64,000 nt of DNA, taken from NCBI RefSeq assembly GCF_030323145.1, contig NZ_CP100470.1, positions 4,443,001 to 4,507,000 of the forward strand, given 5' to 3'. The notes beneath the pieces were generated by a model. It searched no databases. It had not been told where the DNA came from and saw only the letters and a list, made by a program, of their open reading frames with translations. This document shows positions 9,209 through 18,668 of this stretch, piece by piece. The position numbers and the translations under genes were made by a program. Every line of letters begins with the position of its first letter. Position 1 is the stretch's first letter. This DNA comes from Mesorhizobium sp. C432A (lineage in GTDB: Bacteria > Pseudomonadota > Alphaproteobacteria > Rhizobiales > Rhizobiaceae).

Positions 9209-12185
9209 ATGCGCCTTTTTCTGGCGGTCGTGCTGCTGATGACCATGGCGCTCTTCTCCGCTGCGCGCGGCGAAGAGCGGATAGCGCTGGTTGTCGCCAA
9301 TCCGGCCTCTGAGGGCTCACCGGCAATCGCCAACGCCGACCTCAGTGCCGAACTCGTTGCAGCGACACTACGATCGCTTGGCTTCACCGTCCGGCAGGTG
9401 TCGGATGGCGACCGCGCCGATGTCGCGCGCGCCATGCATGATTTCGCCCAATCCCTGGCCAAACCGGACTCCGTCGGCATCTTCTACTATGTCGGCCACA
9501 CCGCGCAGGCCAACGGCAGGAACTATTTACTGACGCGCGGCACCCGGATCGATTCAAAGGAAACGGTCGACCAGACGGCATTGCCCCTCGATCTGTTCAT
9601 GCAGGCGCTCGAGGCAACCCCGACATTGAAGGTGGTTCTGCTCGACAATCCCGGCGATGGCCACAACCCTACTTCCGGCGTGATGCAGGGTCTGGCGGCG
9701 GTCGATCCCCTCACCCACGCCATCGTCGCTCTGTCGGCCAAACCCGGAACCGTTGCACTGGACGAAGCCCGCCCCGTCACCGTATTTGCCGATGCGCTCA
9801 CCGCTGCGCTGGTCAAGCGCGGCGCGGACATAGCCATCATCCTCGCCTCGGTCAGGCAAACCACTATCGACAAAACGTCAGGCGCCCAGTGGCCATGGAT
9901 GGCATATGGCCGCTCGGCAGACGCTGCCTTTGTGCTGACGCCGGACCAGGTGGCCGGCGCGGCACCGGCGCTGCCGCTTGTGCCGGAACCGGCACCGCCG
10001 GCGATGGCGAGCGGCGGCTACATCTCCGGGAGTGGCGGTTGGGAGCCTGATGGCAGCGACTACGCCGATGGCAGCGGTCAGGAGCCCTACCCCATGGACG
10101 TTGTACGGGGCTCCGGCAGTCCCGATGCCGCGATGGGCGACAGCGCCAAGGAGGCGGCGCTCTACGAGGAATACAAACGCCAGGAACAGCAGCGCCAATT
10201 GCAGGAAGAGCAGGCTCGGCAACGATACGAAGAGGAAAAGCAACGTCTTGAAGACGCAGCTGTGGCCGCTGCCCAGAACAATCTCGGCGGGACCTATCCG
10301 CAGGATGGCGGAGCCACCGGCGCCGAACCGCCCCCCGATAAGGCAGGGATCCCCCCTGAGGACGGCATGACATCGGCCCCGCCACCCGCGACCGGCGCCG
10401 AAAGTCCGCCGGAGGCGCAGGCGCCACCGAAACCAGCGCCGCCGCCCATCGACCAGGCGCAAAGCCCTCCTTCCGGCGGCGCCCTTCCACAACCCGAGAC
10501 GGGCGCTGTCGAGGTGGTGCGCCATCCAACCATCGATGCGCCGGATGAGATTGTCGCCGGCGAGACGGTGACCGTTTCGATCGCCCTTACCGAAGAGCAA
10601 TTCACGCCCGAAGTGAAGGTGAAGGCAGCGCCGGGCTCGTCGGTGACGGAAGATGGCGCCCTGGCCATGGCGATGCCGGCGGGAACCGAGCAATGGCCGA
10701 TCGATATCGATCTGTTCGCCTCCGGCTTCGATCTCGCTGACGGCGGCAAATGGAGCCGACGGACGACGCTCTACCGCCAGGGCGACAGCGACTTCGTCCG
10801 CTTCGACGTCAAGGCGCGGCCGATCGCCAAGGACAGCAAGCCGGCCCAGTTCATCGCGCGCATCTACAGCGCCGGGAGGTTCCTGGGATCGGCATCGCGG
10901 TCGGTTATCATTCGCCGCACCGCGCCTGTCGAGGCAGCCGCTCTGAGCGCCACAGCCGAACGCTCCGCAGCACCTGCCATGCTGATGCTGGCCGCAGCGG
11001 CGCCGCAGCCGGCGGTAACTGGCAATGTGACGCTCGGCGGCGCAGCCGGCGATGACGTCCCCGATCTCGACGTGACCATCCTCTATGACGATCCGAGCGG
11101 GCTGGGTTCGGGGCAGATCATCATCCATTCGCCGCATCTGGCCGGTCCGGTGACCGATACGTTCTCGACGCCACCTGAGATGGCGGCATGGCTGGACTCC
11201 GAATACCGCCGCCTGCTGCAGCTCGGATTGAGCCTGCGCGGCGCCGTTTCGCTGCAGCAGCCTGCCGCAAGCAGCGATACGGGGGCGCAAAAGCGCTTTG
11301 TCACGCTCGCCGCCGAAGGTTTTGGCGATGCGCTCTACCGCGACTATGTGCCGAAACCGTTCAAGGACGTGTTCTGGTCGCTGCGCGGCAAAGGCGAACT
11401 CCATTCGATCCAGATCACCTCGAACAGCCCGACGCTGCCCTGGGAATTGATCCGCCCGCGCAGCGCCGACGGCGCCGTCGCCGACGGTTTTCTCGGCATG
11501 GGCTACCGGCTGGCGCGCTGGGCTCCGCGCAGCAGTGCCTCACAGGTCGACAACCCGCTCGACCGCATGACCTTCACCGGCGTCGCGGCCGTCGCGCCCT
11601 CCTATCTCGACAAGCGCTCGCTGCGCTTTCAGCAGGACGAGATCGCGGCGCTGAGCAAGCTTTACGGCTACCGCCGCTTCGATGGCGATTTCACCCTCTT
11701 TCGAGAAACTGGTCGGTGAAGTCTCGACCGGTTTCATTCATTTCTCCGGTCATGGCGAGGTCAACCAGCCGAGCAGTGGCCGGCCGGTCTTTGCCATCGA
11801 TCTCGTCGACCAGTCGCTCGACCCCGATACATGGGCCGCGCTGGTCGCGGCCGCGCATGGCAAGGGCAATCCGTTCTACTTTTTCAACGCCTGCGACACC
11901 GGCCGTTCGCAGATGCTCGGCGGCTTCGTGCAGGGCTGGGGTCCGGCAGTGCTGGCGGGCGGCGCTTCCGGCTTCATCGGCGGCATGTGGCCACTGACCG
12001 ACCGCGCGGCAGCGGCCTTCTCGACCGATTTCTATGGCGGCATCAGCACGCGGATCAAGGACGGGCCGGTCTATCTGGCCGAGATCCTGCAGGATGTCCG
12101 CAGAGAATTCTACCAGACCGGCGATCCGACCTATCTCGCCTACACATTCTACGGCAACGCCAACCTGAGGATTGTCGCGCAGTAG
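9209..12185 (+). CDS. secreted pseudo-caspase / CHAT-domain protein, interrupted by a +1 frameshift
   Basis: Reading with one base removed near 11694-11696 gives a 991-residue protein. Order: signal peptide (MRLFLAVVLLMTMALFSAARG); a caspase-like (C14) domain, residues about 24-250, with His97 in YYVGHTAQANGRNYL but with the Cys motif shortened (LLDNPGD where LDACRDNP is expected); a Glu/Gln/Arg coiled coil around 315-350; a Pro-rich linker; a beta-rich middle domain (APDEIVAGETVTVSIAL...); and a C-terminal CHAT domain with WELIRP, FSGHG (His848) and FFNACDTG (Cys895). As written, the frame stops at 11719, before the CHAT dyad; the second part runs 11682-12185. Start at ATG 9209; a GTG at 9173 would add 12 residues before the signal peptide. 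It is monocistronic. Function unknown; proteolysis by the CHAT dyad is inferred. Confidence 0.8.
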
Positions 12186-12630
12186 GCGACGGATCGTCGT
12201 TGGCAGATTGGCTTCAGCCTACAACGCGTTTTGGGGGCATGGCACGCCGGCGCCGCCGCAGCGTGAGGCCATCGGCCTGGAGCTCATGTCTTCGGACTGC
12301 CGCACAAGCTCCGCAAAGAGAAGGGCGAAACTTCCCATCACAAGGAAGACGATAATCAGGCGTGTCACCGGCAATAGACAGGTCTCGACTGGCTAGCCCC
12401 CCAGCCACCCATCCTCTGTCGGCTAACATGATCGATCAGGCTTTACGAGTGTTTAAGCTCGCTCTTAACCATCACATTCGCCGTTCCGGCGACATGAAGC
12501 GCGAGCCGCCGATTTCGTTTCGCCGCGGCCGCAACTGGCCCGGACGATGCCTCCCTTTGCAGATGCGCTTGCCCATGCTACCCCACGCAACCGCCGCCGA
12601 CCGCCATCGGCCGACCGCCATCGGAATGTC
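12186..12630. other. 445-bp gap with one possible small reading frame
   Basis: The stretch between the CHAT gene and nadK has no long gene. It holds a possible minus-strand membrane peptide (12219-12374) and, upstream of nadK, a region beginning about 12420. I see no convincing hairpin terminator after the CHAT gene. Confidence 0.4.
12219..12374 (-). CDS. possible 51-residue single-pass membrane peptide
   Basis: Starting at TTG 12374 (or GTG 12368) the minus strand reads VTRLIIVFLVMGSFALLF followed by AELVRQSEDMSSRP and a Cys-containing tail RCGGAGVPCPQNAL. One transmembrane helix is clear. No good ribosome site is visible and I know no homologue. It is offered as a candidate only. Confidence 0.3.
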   Translation of the reverse strand: MPVTRLIIVFLVMGSFALLFAELVRQSEDMSSRPMASRCGGAGVPCPQNAL

Positions 12631-13398
12631 ATGAGCAAAGCCAATCTCGCCTTCGTCTCCTCCGACACTGCCGATGCCAAGGCGGCGATGGAGAGCCTGT
12701 CGGCCCGCTATGGCCAGGCATCCTTCGACGACGCCCAGGTGGTGGTGGCGCTGGGTGGCGACGGCTTCCTGCTGCAGACCTTGCGCGACACGATGAGCAC
12801 GGGAAAGAAGGTCTACGGTATGAACCGTGGCACCATCGGCTTCCTGATGAACGAGTACCGCGTCGGGGGCCTCACCGAGCGCATCGCGGCCGCCGTCGCC
12901 GAAACGATCCGCCCGCTGGAAATGCTGGCGTTGACGCATGAGGGCGAGACGGTTTCGGCACTCGCCATCAACGAGGTGGCGCTGTGGCGTCAGTCCTACC
13001 AGACGGCAAAGATCCGCATCACCGTCGACGAGCAGGTCCGCATCGAGGAACTGAACTGCGACGGCGTGATGATCGCGACGCCGGCCGGCTCCACCGCGTA
13101 CAATCTTTCGGCGCACGGGCCGATCCTGCCGCTGGATGCGCCGTTGCTCGCGCTGACCCCGGTCAGCCCGTTCCGGCCGCGCCGTTGGCGGGGTGCCTTG
13201 TTGTCAAACAAGGCGACCGTACGCTTCGATATTCTGGAGTCGGAAAAGCGCCCGGTGAACACCGCCGCCGACCACACCGAGGTCAAGGCGGTGGCTTCCG
13301 TAACGGTCCGCGAATCGCCGACTGCGACGGCAACGCTGCTGTTTGATCCCAACCATTCGTGGAACGAACGCATTCTCGCCGAGCAGTTTCGCTATTGA
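12631..13398 (+). CDS. nadK: NAD kinase
   Basis: Phosphorylates NAD to NADP in the cytosol. The 255-residue product has the GGDG motif (VVVALGGDGFLLQTL, about residues 41-55), the NE/D box (AINEVALWRQ) and the diagnostic ATPAGSTAYNLSAHGPILP. The ATG at 12631 (MSKANLAFVSSD) matches the short rhizobial form; the open frame extends upstream to 12547 but with low-complexity Arg/Pro content. It stands alone on the plus strand. Confidence 0.93.
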   Translation: MSKANLAFVSSDTADAKAAMESLSARYGQASFDDAQVVVALGGDGFLLQTLRDTMSTGKKVYGMNRGTIGFLMNEYRVGGLTERIAAAVAETIRPLEMLALTHEGETVSALAINEVALWRQSYQTAKIRITVDEQVRIEELNCDGVMIATPAGSTAYNLSAHGPILPLDAPLLALTPVSPFRPRRWRGALLSNKATVRFDILESEKRPVNTAADHTEVKAVASVTVRESPTATATLLFDPNHSWNERILAEQFRY

Positions 13399-13480
13399 GC
13401 CGGCGCAAAGAGTGACTACCTAATTAAGCATCGCGATTAAGCTTACGTTTTCACAATCGTGCCAATCCCGCCCGTTTCTG

Positions 13481-13509
13481 TTGACAAATCGCGGGCTTGC
13501 GCCTAATCG
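13481..13509 (+). promoter_or_regulatory. sigma-70-like promoter of the helicase gene
   Basis: A perfect TTGACA (13481-13486), a 17-bp spacer and TAATCG (13504-13509) precede the DEAD-box helicase. Transcription would begin near 13516, leaving a leader of about 75 nt before the TTG start chosen here, or 18 nt before the alternative GTG. Confidence 0.55.
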
Positions 13510-13590
13510 CAATACCAATCTTGCAGGCACGCTGTGCTTGCCGCGACGGATGCCGTTGCGCTTCCCCGAACCAGCCAAAGACAGCAACTC

Positions 13591-15204
13591 TTGTCCTCAG
13601 ACACCACGACCGCTCTAGAAGCGTTGACCTTTTCAGACCTCGGCCTGTCGCCCAAGGTCCTTTCCGCAGTCACCGATGCGGGCTACACCGTGCCGACGCC
13701 GATCCAGGCTGGCGCCATCCCGCATGCCTTGCTCGGCAAGGATATTCTGGGCATAGCACAGACCGGCACCGGCAAGACGGCTTCCTTCGTGCTGCCGATG
13801 CTGACCCGCCTCGAAAAAGGCAGGGCCCGTGCCCGCATGCCGCGCACGCTGATCCTCGAGCCGACGCGCGAGCTCGCCGCGCAGGTCGAAGAGAATTTCA
13901 TCAGATACGGCAAGAACCACAAGCTCAACATCGCGCTGCTGATCGGCGGCGTCTCCTTCGACGAGCAGGACAAGAAGCTGGAGCGCGGCGCCGACGTGCT
14001 GATCGCCACGCCCGGCCGTCTGCTCGATCACCGCGAGCGCGGCAAGCTGTTGCTCAACGGCGTCGAGATCCTCGTCATCGACGAGGCCGACCGCATGCTG
14101 GACATGGGCTTCATCCCCGACATCGAGCGCATCTGCGAGATGATCCCGTTCACCAGGCAGACGCTGTTCTTCTCAGCGACCATGCCGCCGGAGATCACCA
14201 AGCTCACCGAGAAGTTCCTGCATGCGCCGGTGCGCGTCGAGGTTTCCAAGGCGGCATCCGCTGCCACCAACATCATCCAGCGCCTGGTCAAGTCCGGCTC
14301 CAAGCCGTGGGACAAGCGCGAGACGCTTCGCAATCTGATAAAGGCCGAAGACGCCGAGCTGAAGAACGCTATCATTTTCTGCAACCGCAAGGTCGAGGTC
14401 GCGGAGCTGTTCCGCTCGCTGCTGAAGTATGATTTCGACGCCGGCGCCCTGCATGGCGACATGGACCAGCGCGCCCGCATGCAGATGCTGGCCAATTTCC
14501 GCGATGGCAAATTGCGCTATCTCGTGGCGTCCGACGTCGCCGCGCGCGGCCTCGACATTCCCGACGTCAGCCACGTCTTCAACTACGACGTGCCGATCCA
14601 CGCCGAAGACTATGTCCACCGCATCGGCCGCACCGGCCGCGCCGGACGCTCGGGCAAATCCTTCACCATCGCCACCAAGTCCGACACCAAATACATCGAC
14701 GCCATCGAGCGGCTGATCGGCAACAAGATCGAGTGGCATGACGGCGACCTGTCGACCGTGGTCGCCAGCGAAGGCGGCGAGGACGAAGCGCCCCGCCGTG
14801 GCCGTGGCGCTCCGCGCCGCGCCGGCCGCAAGGACGAGGACCGCAAGGCCCATGATCGCAAGGAGGGTGGCGAGCGCAAGCCGCGCGAACGCCATGCCAA
14901 GCGCAGCGACGACGCGCCAGCGGCAGATGCCGCGCGCGAGGAACAGCCGGTGGTAGCCGAGGCCGCGGTCGCCGACATCGGCGAACGGCATCAGCGCAAG
15001 GAAGCGATCCGCTCCGAAAACAGCGACCGCAAGGTCTCCGATCGCAACAACGAGAACCGCGCCCCGGAACGCGGCGACACAAGGCCGCAGCGCGCCAGCA
15101 ACAGCCGCCCTGCCCGCGGCAACAACCGCGGTGAAGACAATGACGGCACCGTCGGCTTCGGCGACGACATGCCGGCCTTCATGAAGATCGTCGCCAAGGT
15201 CTGA
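13591..15204 (+). CDS. DEAD-box ATP-dependent RNA helicase, RhlE-like
   Basis: Unwinds structured RNA; in bacteria usually in ribosome assembly, RNA decay or cold adaptation. All core motifs are present: Q motif region (YTVPTPIQ), motif I AQTGTGKT, Ia PTRELAAQ, Ib TPGRLLD, II DEAD (VIDEADRML), III SAT, IV-V FCNRK and ASDVAARGLD, VI HRIGRTGRAG. A long basic/acidic disordered tail (about residues 400-537, many RK/ER/RN pairs) follows, typical of rhizobial RhlE. No ATG is available near the start; TTG at 13591 (SSDTTTALEALTF) or GTG at 13534 are the choices. The strong promoter is upstream. Confidence 0.92.
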   Translation: MSSDTTTALEALTFSDLGLSPKVLSAVTDAGYTVPTPIQAGAIPHALLGKDILGIAQTGTGKTASFVLPMLTRLEKGRARARMPRTLILEPTRELAAQVEENFIRYGKNHKLNIALLIGGVSFDEQDKKLERGADVLIATPGRLLDHRERGKLLLNGVEILVIDEADRMLDMGFIPDIERICEMIPFTRQTLFFSATMPPEITKLTEKFLHAPVRVEVSKAASAATNIIQRLVKSGSKPWDKRETLRNLIKAEDAELKNAIIFCNRKVEVAELFRSLLKYDFDAGALHGDMDQRARMQMLANFRDGKLRYLVASDVAARGLDIPDVSHVFNYDVPIHAEDYVHRIGRTGRAGRSGKSFTIATKSDTKYIDAIERLIGNKIEWHDGDLSTVVASEGGEDEAPRRGRGAPRRAGRKDEDRKAHDRKEGGERKPRERHAKRSDDAPAADAAREEQPVVAEAAVADIGERHQRKEAIRSENSDRKVSDRNNENRAPERGDTRPQRASNSRPARGNNRGEDNDGTVGFGDDMPAFMKIVAKV

Positions 15205-15211
15205 TTCCATG

Positions 15212-15243
15212 AGCCGCGGCGTCCCGAGGACGCGCGGCTTTCC
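15212..15243 (+). terminator. hairpin terminator after the helicase gene
   Basis: AGCCGC-g-GCGTCC / GGACGCGCGGCT forms a 12-bp stem with one bulge directly after the stop codon, followed by only three T residues. Confidence 0.5.
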
Positions 15244-15370
15244 TGGACGCGATTGGGATGCGAGATCTGGAGCCCGCTCAGGATCAATCAGCGCCATGCG
15301 CGGTAATCGCAAGACAGGCTCGATCTGCCCGATCTCTTCCGGCCTGGAGCGCTTCAAATACCCGTCGATG

Positions 15371-16264
15371 CTACAGGCTTTTGAGTTCCAGGCGGGATGC
15401 CAATAAATCCAGAAATGCCCGAACCTTGGCCGAAGATGACCGGCCTTCCTGCCACAAGGCATGGATCGGCACCGGTGCCGGCTCGAATTCCGTCAAAACC
15501 AGTTCGACGAGACCGTCGTCGACCAAATGTCTTATCTGCCACAGAGGCGAGAAGCCCAAACCCAGTCCGTGGATTGCGGCGGCATAGACCGAGGTCATCA
15601 GATTGGAGCGAAAAGCGCCTGCGACCTTCACGGTCCGGGGTTTCCCGTCGATCTGAAACGTCCATTCACCTGGACGCTCGTTAGCGGTTCTGATGATGCA
15701 ACTGTGCTCACTCAGCTGGAAGGGATGGGCCGGCCGGTCGCACCGCGCGAAATAGGAAGGCGCGCCGAACACAACGCGCCGCAACGCTCCCAGGCGTTTG
15801 GCTTTCAAGTTGGAATCCGGCAAATCGCCGATGCGTATTGCCAGGTCGAGACCTTCGGCGCCAAGATCGGCAAATCCATCGGAAAGTTGAAGATCGACCT
15901 CGACCCGGGGAAATGTCCGCATGTATTCCGCGATGACAGGCATCAGGACGTTCGGGCCAAACAGAACCGGCGCCCCGATGCGCAGGACGCCTGCCGGCTC
16001 CGATCGTTGATTGATCGCCTGAAGTCTTGCGTCGTTTATTTCGTCGACCGCGGGTTTGATCCGGTTGAAAAAGGCTGCTCCGACTTCACTTGGTGTCGAG
16101 CGACGCGTTGTCCTGTGGATCAGCTCGACGCCGACTGATTGCTCCAGTGCCGCCAGGGACCGGCTGACCGACTGCAGCGAGCGGTTCAGCCGATGTGCGG
16201 CAGTCGTCAGACTTCCATGCTCGACGATCGCGATGAAAGCCTCGAAATCGTCCATCCGGCTCAT
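15371..16264 (-). CDS. LysR-family regulator, divergent from an NmrA-type oxidoreductase
   Basis: A 297-residue LysR protein. The N-terminal helix-turn-helix reads FEAFIAIVEHGSLTTAAHRLNRSLQSVSRSLAALEQSVGVELIHRTTRRS; the effector domain includes VLRIGAPVLFGPNVLMPVIAEYM and DLAIRIGDLPDSNLKAK. The ATG at 16264 is preceded by GGGAGAATGC. It is transcribed away from the NmrA-like gene at 16384, with palindromes in the 119-bp gap, so it probably regulates that gene. The inducer is unknown. Confidence 0.9.
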   Translation of the reverse strand: MSRMDDFEAFIAIVEHGSLTTAAHRLNRSLQSVSRSLAALEQSVGVELIHRTTRRSTPSEVGAAFFNRIKPAVDEINDARLQAINQRSEPAGVLRIGAPVLFGPNVLMPVIAEYMRTFPRVEVDLQLSDGFADLGAEGLDLAIRIGDLPDSNLKAKRLGALRRVVFGAPSYFARCDRPAHPFQLSEHSCIIRTANERPGEWTFQIDGKPRTVKVAGAFRSNLMTSVYAAAIHGLGLGFSPLWQIRHLVDDGLVELVLTEFEPAPVPIHALWQEGRSSSAKVRAFLDLLASRLELKSL

Positions 16265-16292
16265 GCATTCTCCCGACATTCGACATAATATA

Positions 16293-16326
16293 TCGCAAAA
16301 ACGGGTAATTGTAACGACAATTGCGA
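16293..16326. promoter_or_regulatory. nested palindromes between LysR and NmrA genes, candidate operator
   Basis: AATTGT-aacg-ACAATT (16307-16322) is a perfect inverted repeat, flanked by a second pair, TCGCAA (16293-16298) and TTGCGA (16321-16326). The position between divergent genes fits a LysR operator. Confidence 0.5.
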
Positions 16327-16383
16327 CGTCGTACCTCTCTGCAAGTTGTCCCGCGAGGACAGGCTTGATGGAAGGAAATCGTC

Positions 16384-17268
16384 ATGCAAGTAGCCAATCC
16401 AACTGTTCTGGTTGTTGGTGCCACAGGCCGAGTTGCGGGACTTGTCGTGCCTGAACTTGTCCGCCGCAATGCCAATGTTCGAGCGCTCGTTCGCGACCCT
16501 GCGAATGCCGAAAAGGCCCGGAAGGTGGGGGCATCCGAGGTTGCGACAGGAGATTTGCGAAATCGTCAGAGCCTCGAAAGGGCGGTCGCGGGCGTCGACG
16601 GCGTCTTTCACATTGGGCCGGCTTTTGCTCCCGATGAAGCAGCCATGGGCGTTGCCATGGTTGAGGCCGCCACGCGAGCAGGAGTTCGAAAGTTCGTCTT
16701 CTCGTCGGTGATCCAGCCTACCAATACGCGACTGAAGAACCATGCCAGCAAGGTGCCTGTCGAGGCTGCTCTCTACTCGACGACGATGGAATATACGATT
16801 CTGCACCCTGCCAATTTCATGCAGAACCTCGCAGCGGCCTGGCCGTCCGTCGTTGAACATGGTGTTTTCTCGGAACCGTTTCCAAAGACGGCGAAGCTGG
16901 CCCGCGTCGACTACCGCGATGTCGCTGAGGTGGCGGCGATCGCCCTAACCGAAGCGCGATTGTCCTACGCGACCCTCGATCTGTGCGCTGACGGCATGCA
17001 CAGCCGGGAAGACATCGTTGCGATGATGAGTGAGGAACTTGGCAGACCCATCTCTTCTGGTGAGCCGACATTTGGCGAGTGGGCGGCCGAGGCACGCCTT
17101 CCCTACAATGACCGCCAAATGCAGGTGCTGGCCAAAATATACGCCCACTATGCCCACTATGGCCTTGGCGGAAACAGTCTGACATTGCGCGCCGCCCTGG
17201 GCCGCGAACCGCGTTCGTTGCGCGGCTTTATTCGAAACCTTGCCCAGCAAATGGCGCAGGCCGCCTGA
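16384..17268 (+). CDS. NmrA-like NAD(P)-binding protein
   Basis: A 294-residue atypical short-chain dehydrogenase of the NmrA/HSCARG group. The Rossmann motif is VLVVGATGRVAGLV (variant GxxGxxG), followed by VRALVRDP, GDLRNRQSLERAV and FVFSSVIQP. Such proteins act as redox sensors or NAD(P)H-dependent reductases; the catalytic YxxxK is absent, as usual for NmrA. The ATG at 16384 follows GGAAGGAAATCGTC. The DUF2798 gene follows 47 bp downstream and may be co-transcribed. A second NmrA-like gene with its own LysR partner lies at 20980. Confidence 0.88.
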   Translation: MQVANPTVLVVGATGRVAGLVVPELVRRNANVRALVRDPANAEKARKVGASEVATGDLRNRQSLERAVAGVDGVFHIGPAFAPDEAAMGVAMVEAATRAGVRKFVFSSVIQPTNTRLKNHASKVPVEAALYSTTMEYTILHPANFMQNLAAAWPSVVEHGVFSEPFPKTAKLARVDYRDVAEVAAIALTEARLSYATLDLCADGMHSREDIVAMMSEELGRPISSGEPTFGEWAAEARLPYNDRQMQVLAKIYAHYAHYGLGGNSLTLRAALGREPRSLRGFIRNLAQQMAQAA

Positions 17269-17315
17269 CTGCGCCCAGCCGCGCATACTTCCACTTTTCG
17301 AGAAGGAGATAGGTG

Positions 17316-17585
17316 ATGCGACCGTCATCCCACAAGGTTTTGAAATCGAGGAAGCTACCGGCCTCCTACAATGCGCTGGTAATGCCATTCGTACTTTCCA
17401 TCCTGATGTCGTGCATTGTTTCCGCGGTAGCGACGCTGATCAATGCGGGCTGGACAACCGGTTTCGTGGCGACCTGGCCGTATGCATGGGGAGCATCATG
17501 GCTAGTGGGCTTTCCAAGTCTGCTGCTGGTCTTGCCGATCGTGCGCCGTATCGTTGCGGCAATTGTCGATCAGCCGACCTCGTAG
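17316..17585 (+). CDS. DUF2798-family membrane protein
   Basis: An 89-residue protein with a Lys/Arg-rich cytosolic start and the DUF2798 pattern LPASYNALVMPFVLSILMSCIVS ... WPYAWGASWLVGFPSLLLVLPIVRRIV, giving two transmembrane helices. The ATG at 17316 follows AAGGAG. It probably shares a transcript with the NmrA gene and ends in its own terminator. Function unknown. Confidence 0.78.
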   Translation: MRPSSHKVLKSRKLPASYNALVMPFVLSILMSCIVSAVATLINAGWTTGFVATWPYAWGASWLVGFPSLLLVLPIVRRIVAAIVDQPTS

Positions 17586-17620
17586 GCCTTGATTACGGAG
17601 TCCGACATGCCAAACAAGAA

Positions 17621-17642
17621 CGGCCCTTGCGGGCCGCTTTTA
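17621..17642 (+). terminator. intrinsic terminator after the DUF2798 gene
   Basis: CGGCCC-ttgc-GGGCCG is followed by CTTTTA. It lies 36 bp past the stop codon. Confidence 0.6.
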
Positions 17643-17823
17643 CCTTCGACTGACGGCTCGCAGCGCCATTGTCGACTTCCGCGACCAGATACCTGTCTTC
17701 ATGCGGGCAGCCTTCATGCGCGCCGGCCCTCATGCCGATCGTCGTCCGAGCCTGACTCCCGAGCGCTCTCAAATGCAGCCGGCCAGCTTGCACTCTTGGC
17801 AAGCTCCTATCCTGGCCCGTCCG

Positions 17824-18432
17824 TCACATCGGGCCGGGCATCATCTTGGTCGGTTTTTCCAGCATCGGAAACTCTGCCTTGCTGCATTTCACGTTCGGGT
17901 TGGTCGGACTGAACATGCCGTTCGGATTGTCTCTGAACAGCCAGGCATGAAGGTCGTAGTGGACGAACTCCCTCGGAATGAGCGGATAGTGCCCTTCCAT
18001 CGGTCCCATGAAGGTCTGGCCAAATAGTTTTGGAGGTTCCTTGGTGTCTGGCGTCAGGGGCACCAGCCATTCCACGCCAACCAATTTCAAGCCTTTCTTG
18101 GTCGGCTCGTAGATCAGCACATTGGGGCGCATCGGATCGAGTTTCTGACCGACACTCGGGACGTTGACGAAATGGATGCCCATAGCGCCCTTCGGATAGT
18201 CCATTGCGCCCTCGATCCTGTCCCCGCTGTAATAGACGCACCCGACAGTCGACAGATAAAGGTCGCGGACGGCGACCGTGTAGTCTTCATATTTGGCGAG
18301 CGATTCCTTCAAAGCTTCGATGTCGGCTTTGTTGGCGTCCTCGGCTCGAGCCGTGGCCGCTGCGCACCAAGCGGAGACCAGACCTGTCAAAATGAGGACG
18401 CCGCAACGCCCAAGACGAGCTGTTCTTGTCAT
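17824..18432 (-). CDS. exported protein of unknown function
   Basis: A 202-residue protein with a signal peptide (GVLILTGLVSAWCAAATARA). The mature part begins with a short helix (DIEALKESLAKYEDYTVAVRD), then VGCVYYSGDRIEGAMDYPKGAMGIHFVNVP and a region with HYDLHAWLFRDNPNGMFSPTNPNVKC. I recognise it only as a type of conserved rhizobial hypothetical protein. The ATG at 18432 follows GGAGGAATGC. It is convergent with the DUF2798 gene. Confidence 0.75.
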   Translation of the reverse strand: MTRTARLGRCGVLILTGLVSAWCAAATARAEDANKADIEALKESLAKYEDYTVAVRDLYLSTVGCVYYSGDRIEGAMDYPKGAMGIHFVNVPSVGQKLDPMRPNVLIYEPTKKGLKLVGVEWLVPLTPDTKEPPKLFGQTFMGPMEGHYPLIPREFVHYDLHAWLFRDNPNGMFSPTNPNVKCSKAEFPMLEKPTKMMPGPM

Positions 18433-18621
18433 GCATTCCTCCCAGATTTCCTATCTGGCCGTGCAGGACCGGGGCCGACTAAGTGACTGCGCGGCCGTTT
18501 GTATCGCCCCATCCCCTCTGGAACCGCACCAATGCTAATCCCTTCCAAGGCCTCCGGAAAGGAATTATTAGAAATCTCTAATGCGTTAGACCTTTTGACG
18601 GACCACAGGAGCCCAAAAAGA

Positions 18622-18647
18622 AAGCGGCCCCTTGCGGGGGCCGCCTT
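18622..18647 (-). terminator. intrinsic terminator of the OmpA-like gene
   Basis: On the minus strand a GCGGCCCC/GGGGCCGC-type stem with a short loop is followed by TTTCTTTTT. It begins 22 bp after the stop codon of the OmpA-like lipoprotein. Confidence 0.8.
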
Positions 18648-18668
18648 CGCATTTCGATGCCGAACAAT

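Noticed and set aside
11682..12185. Separate small CHAT-domain gene
   Set aside because: It begins inside the preceding frame without a ribosome site and completes the CHAT domain whose first part is in the upstream frame.
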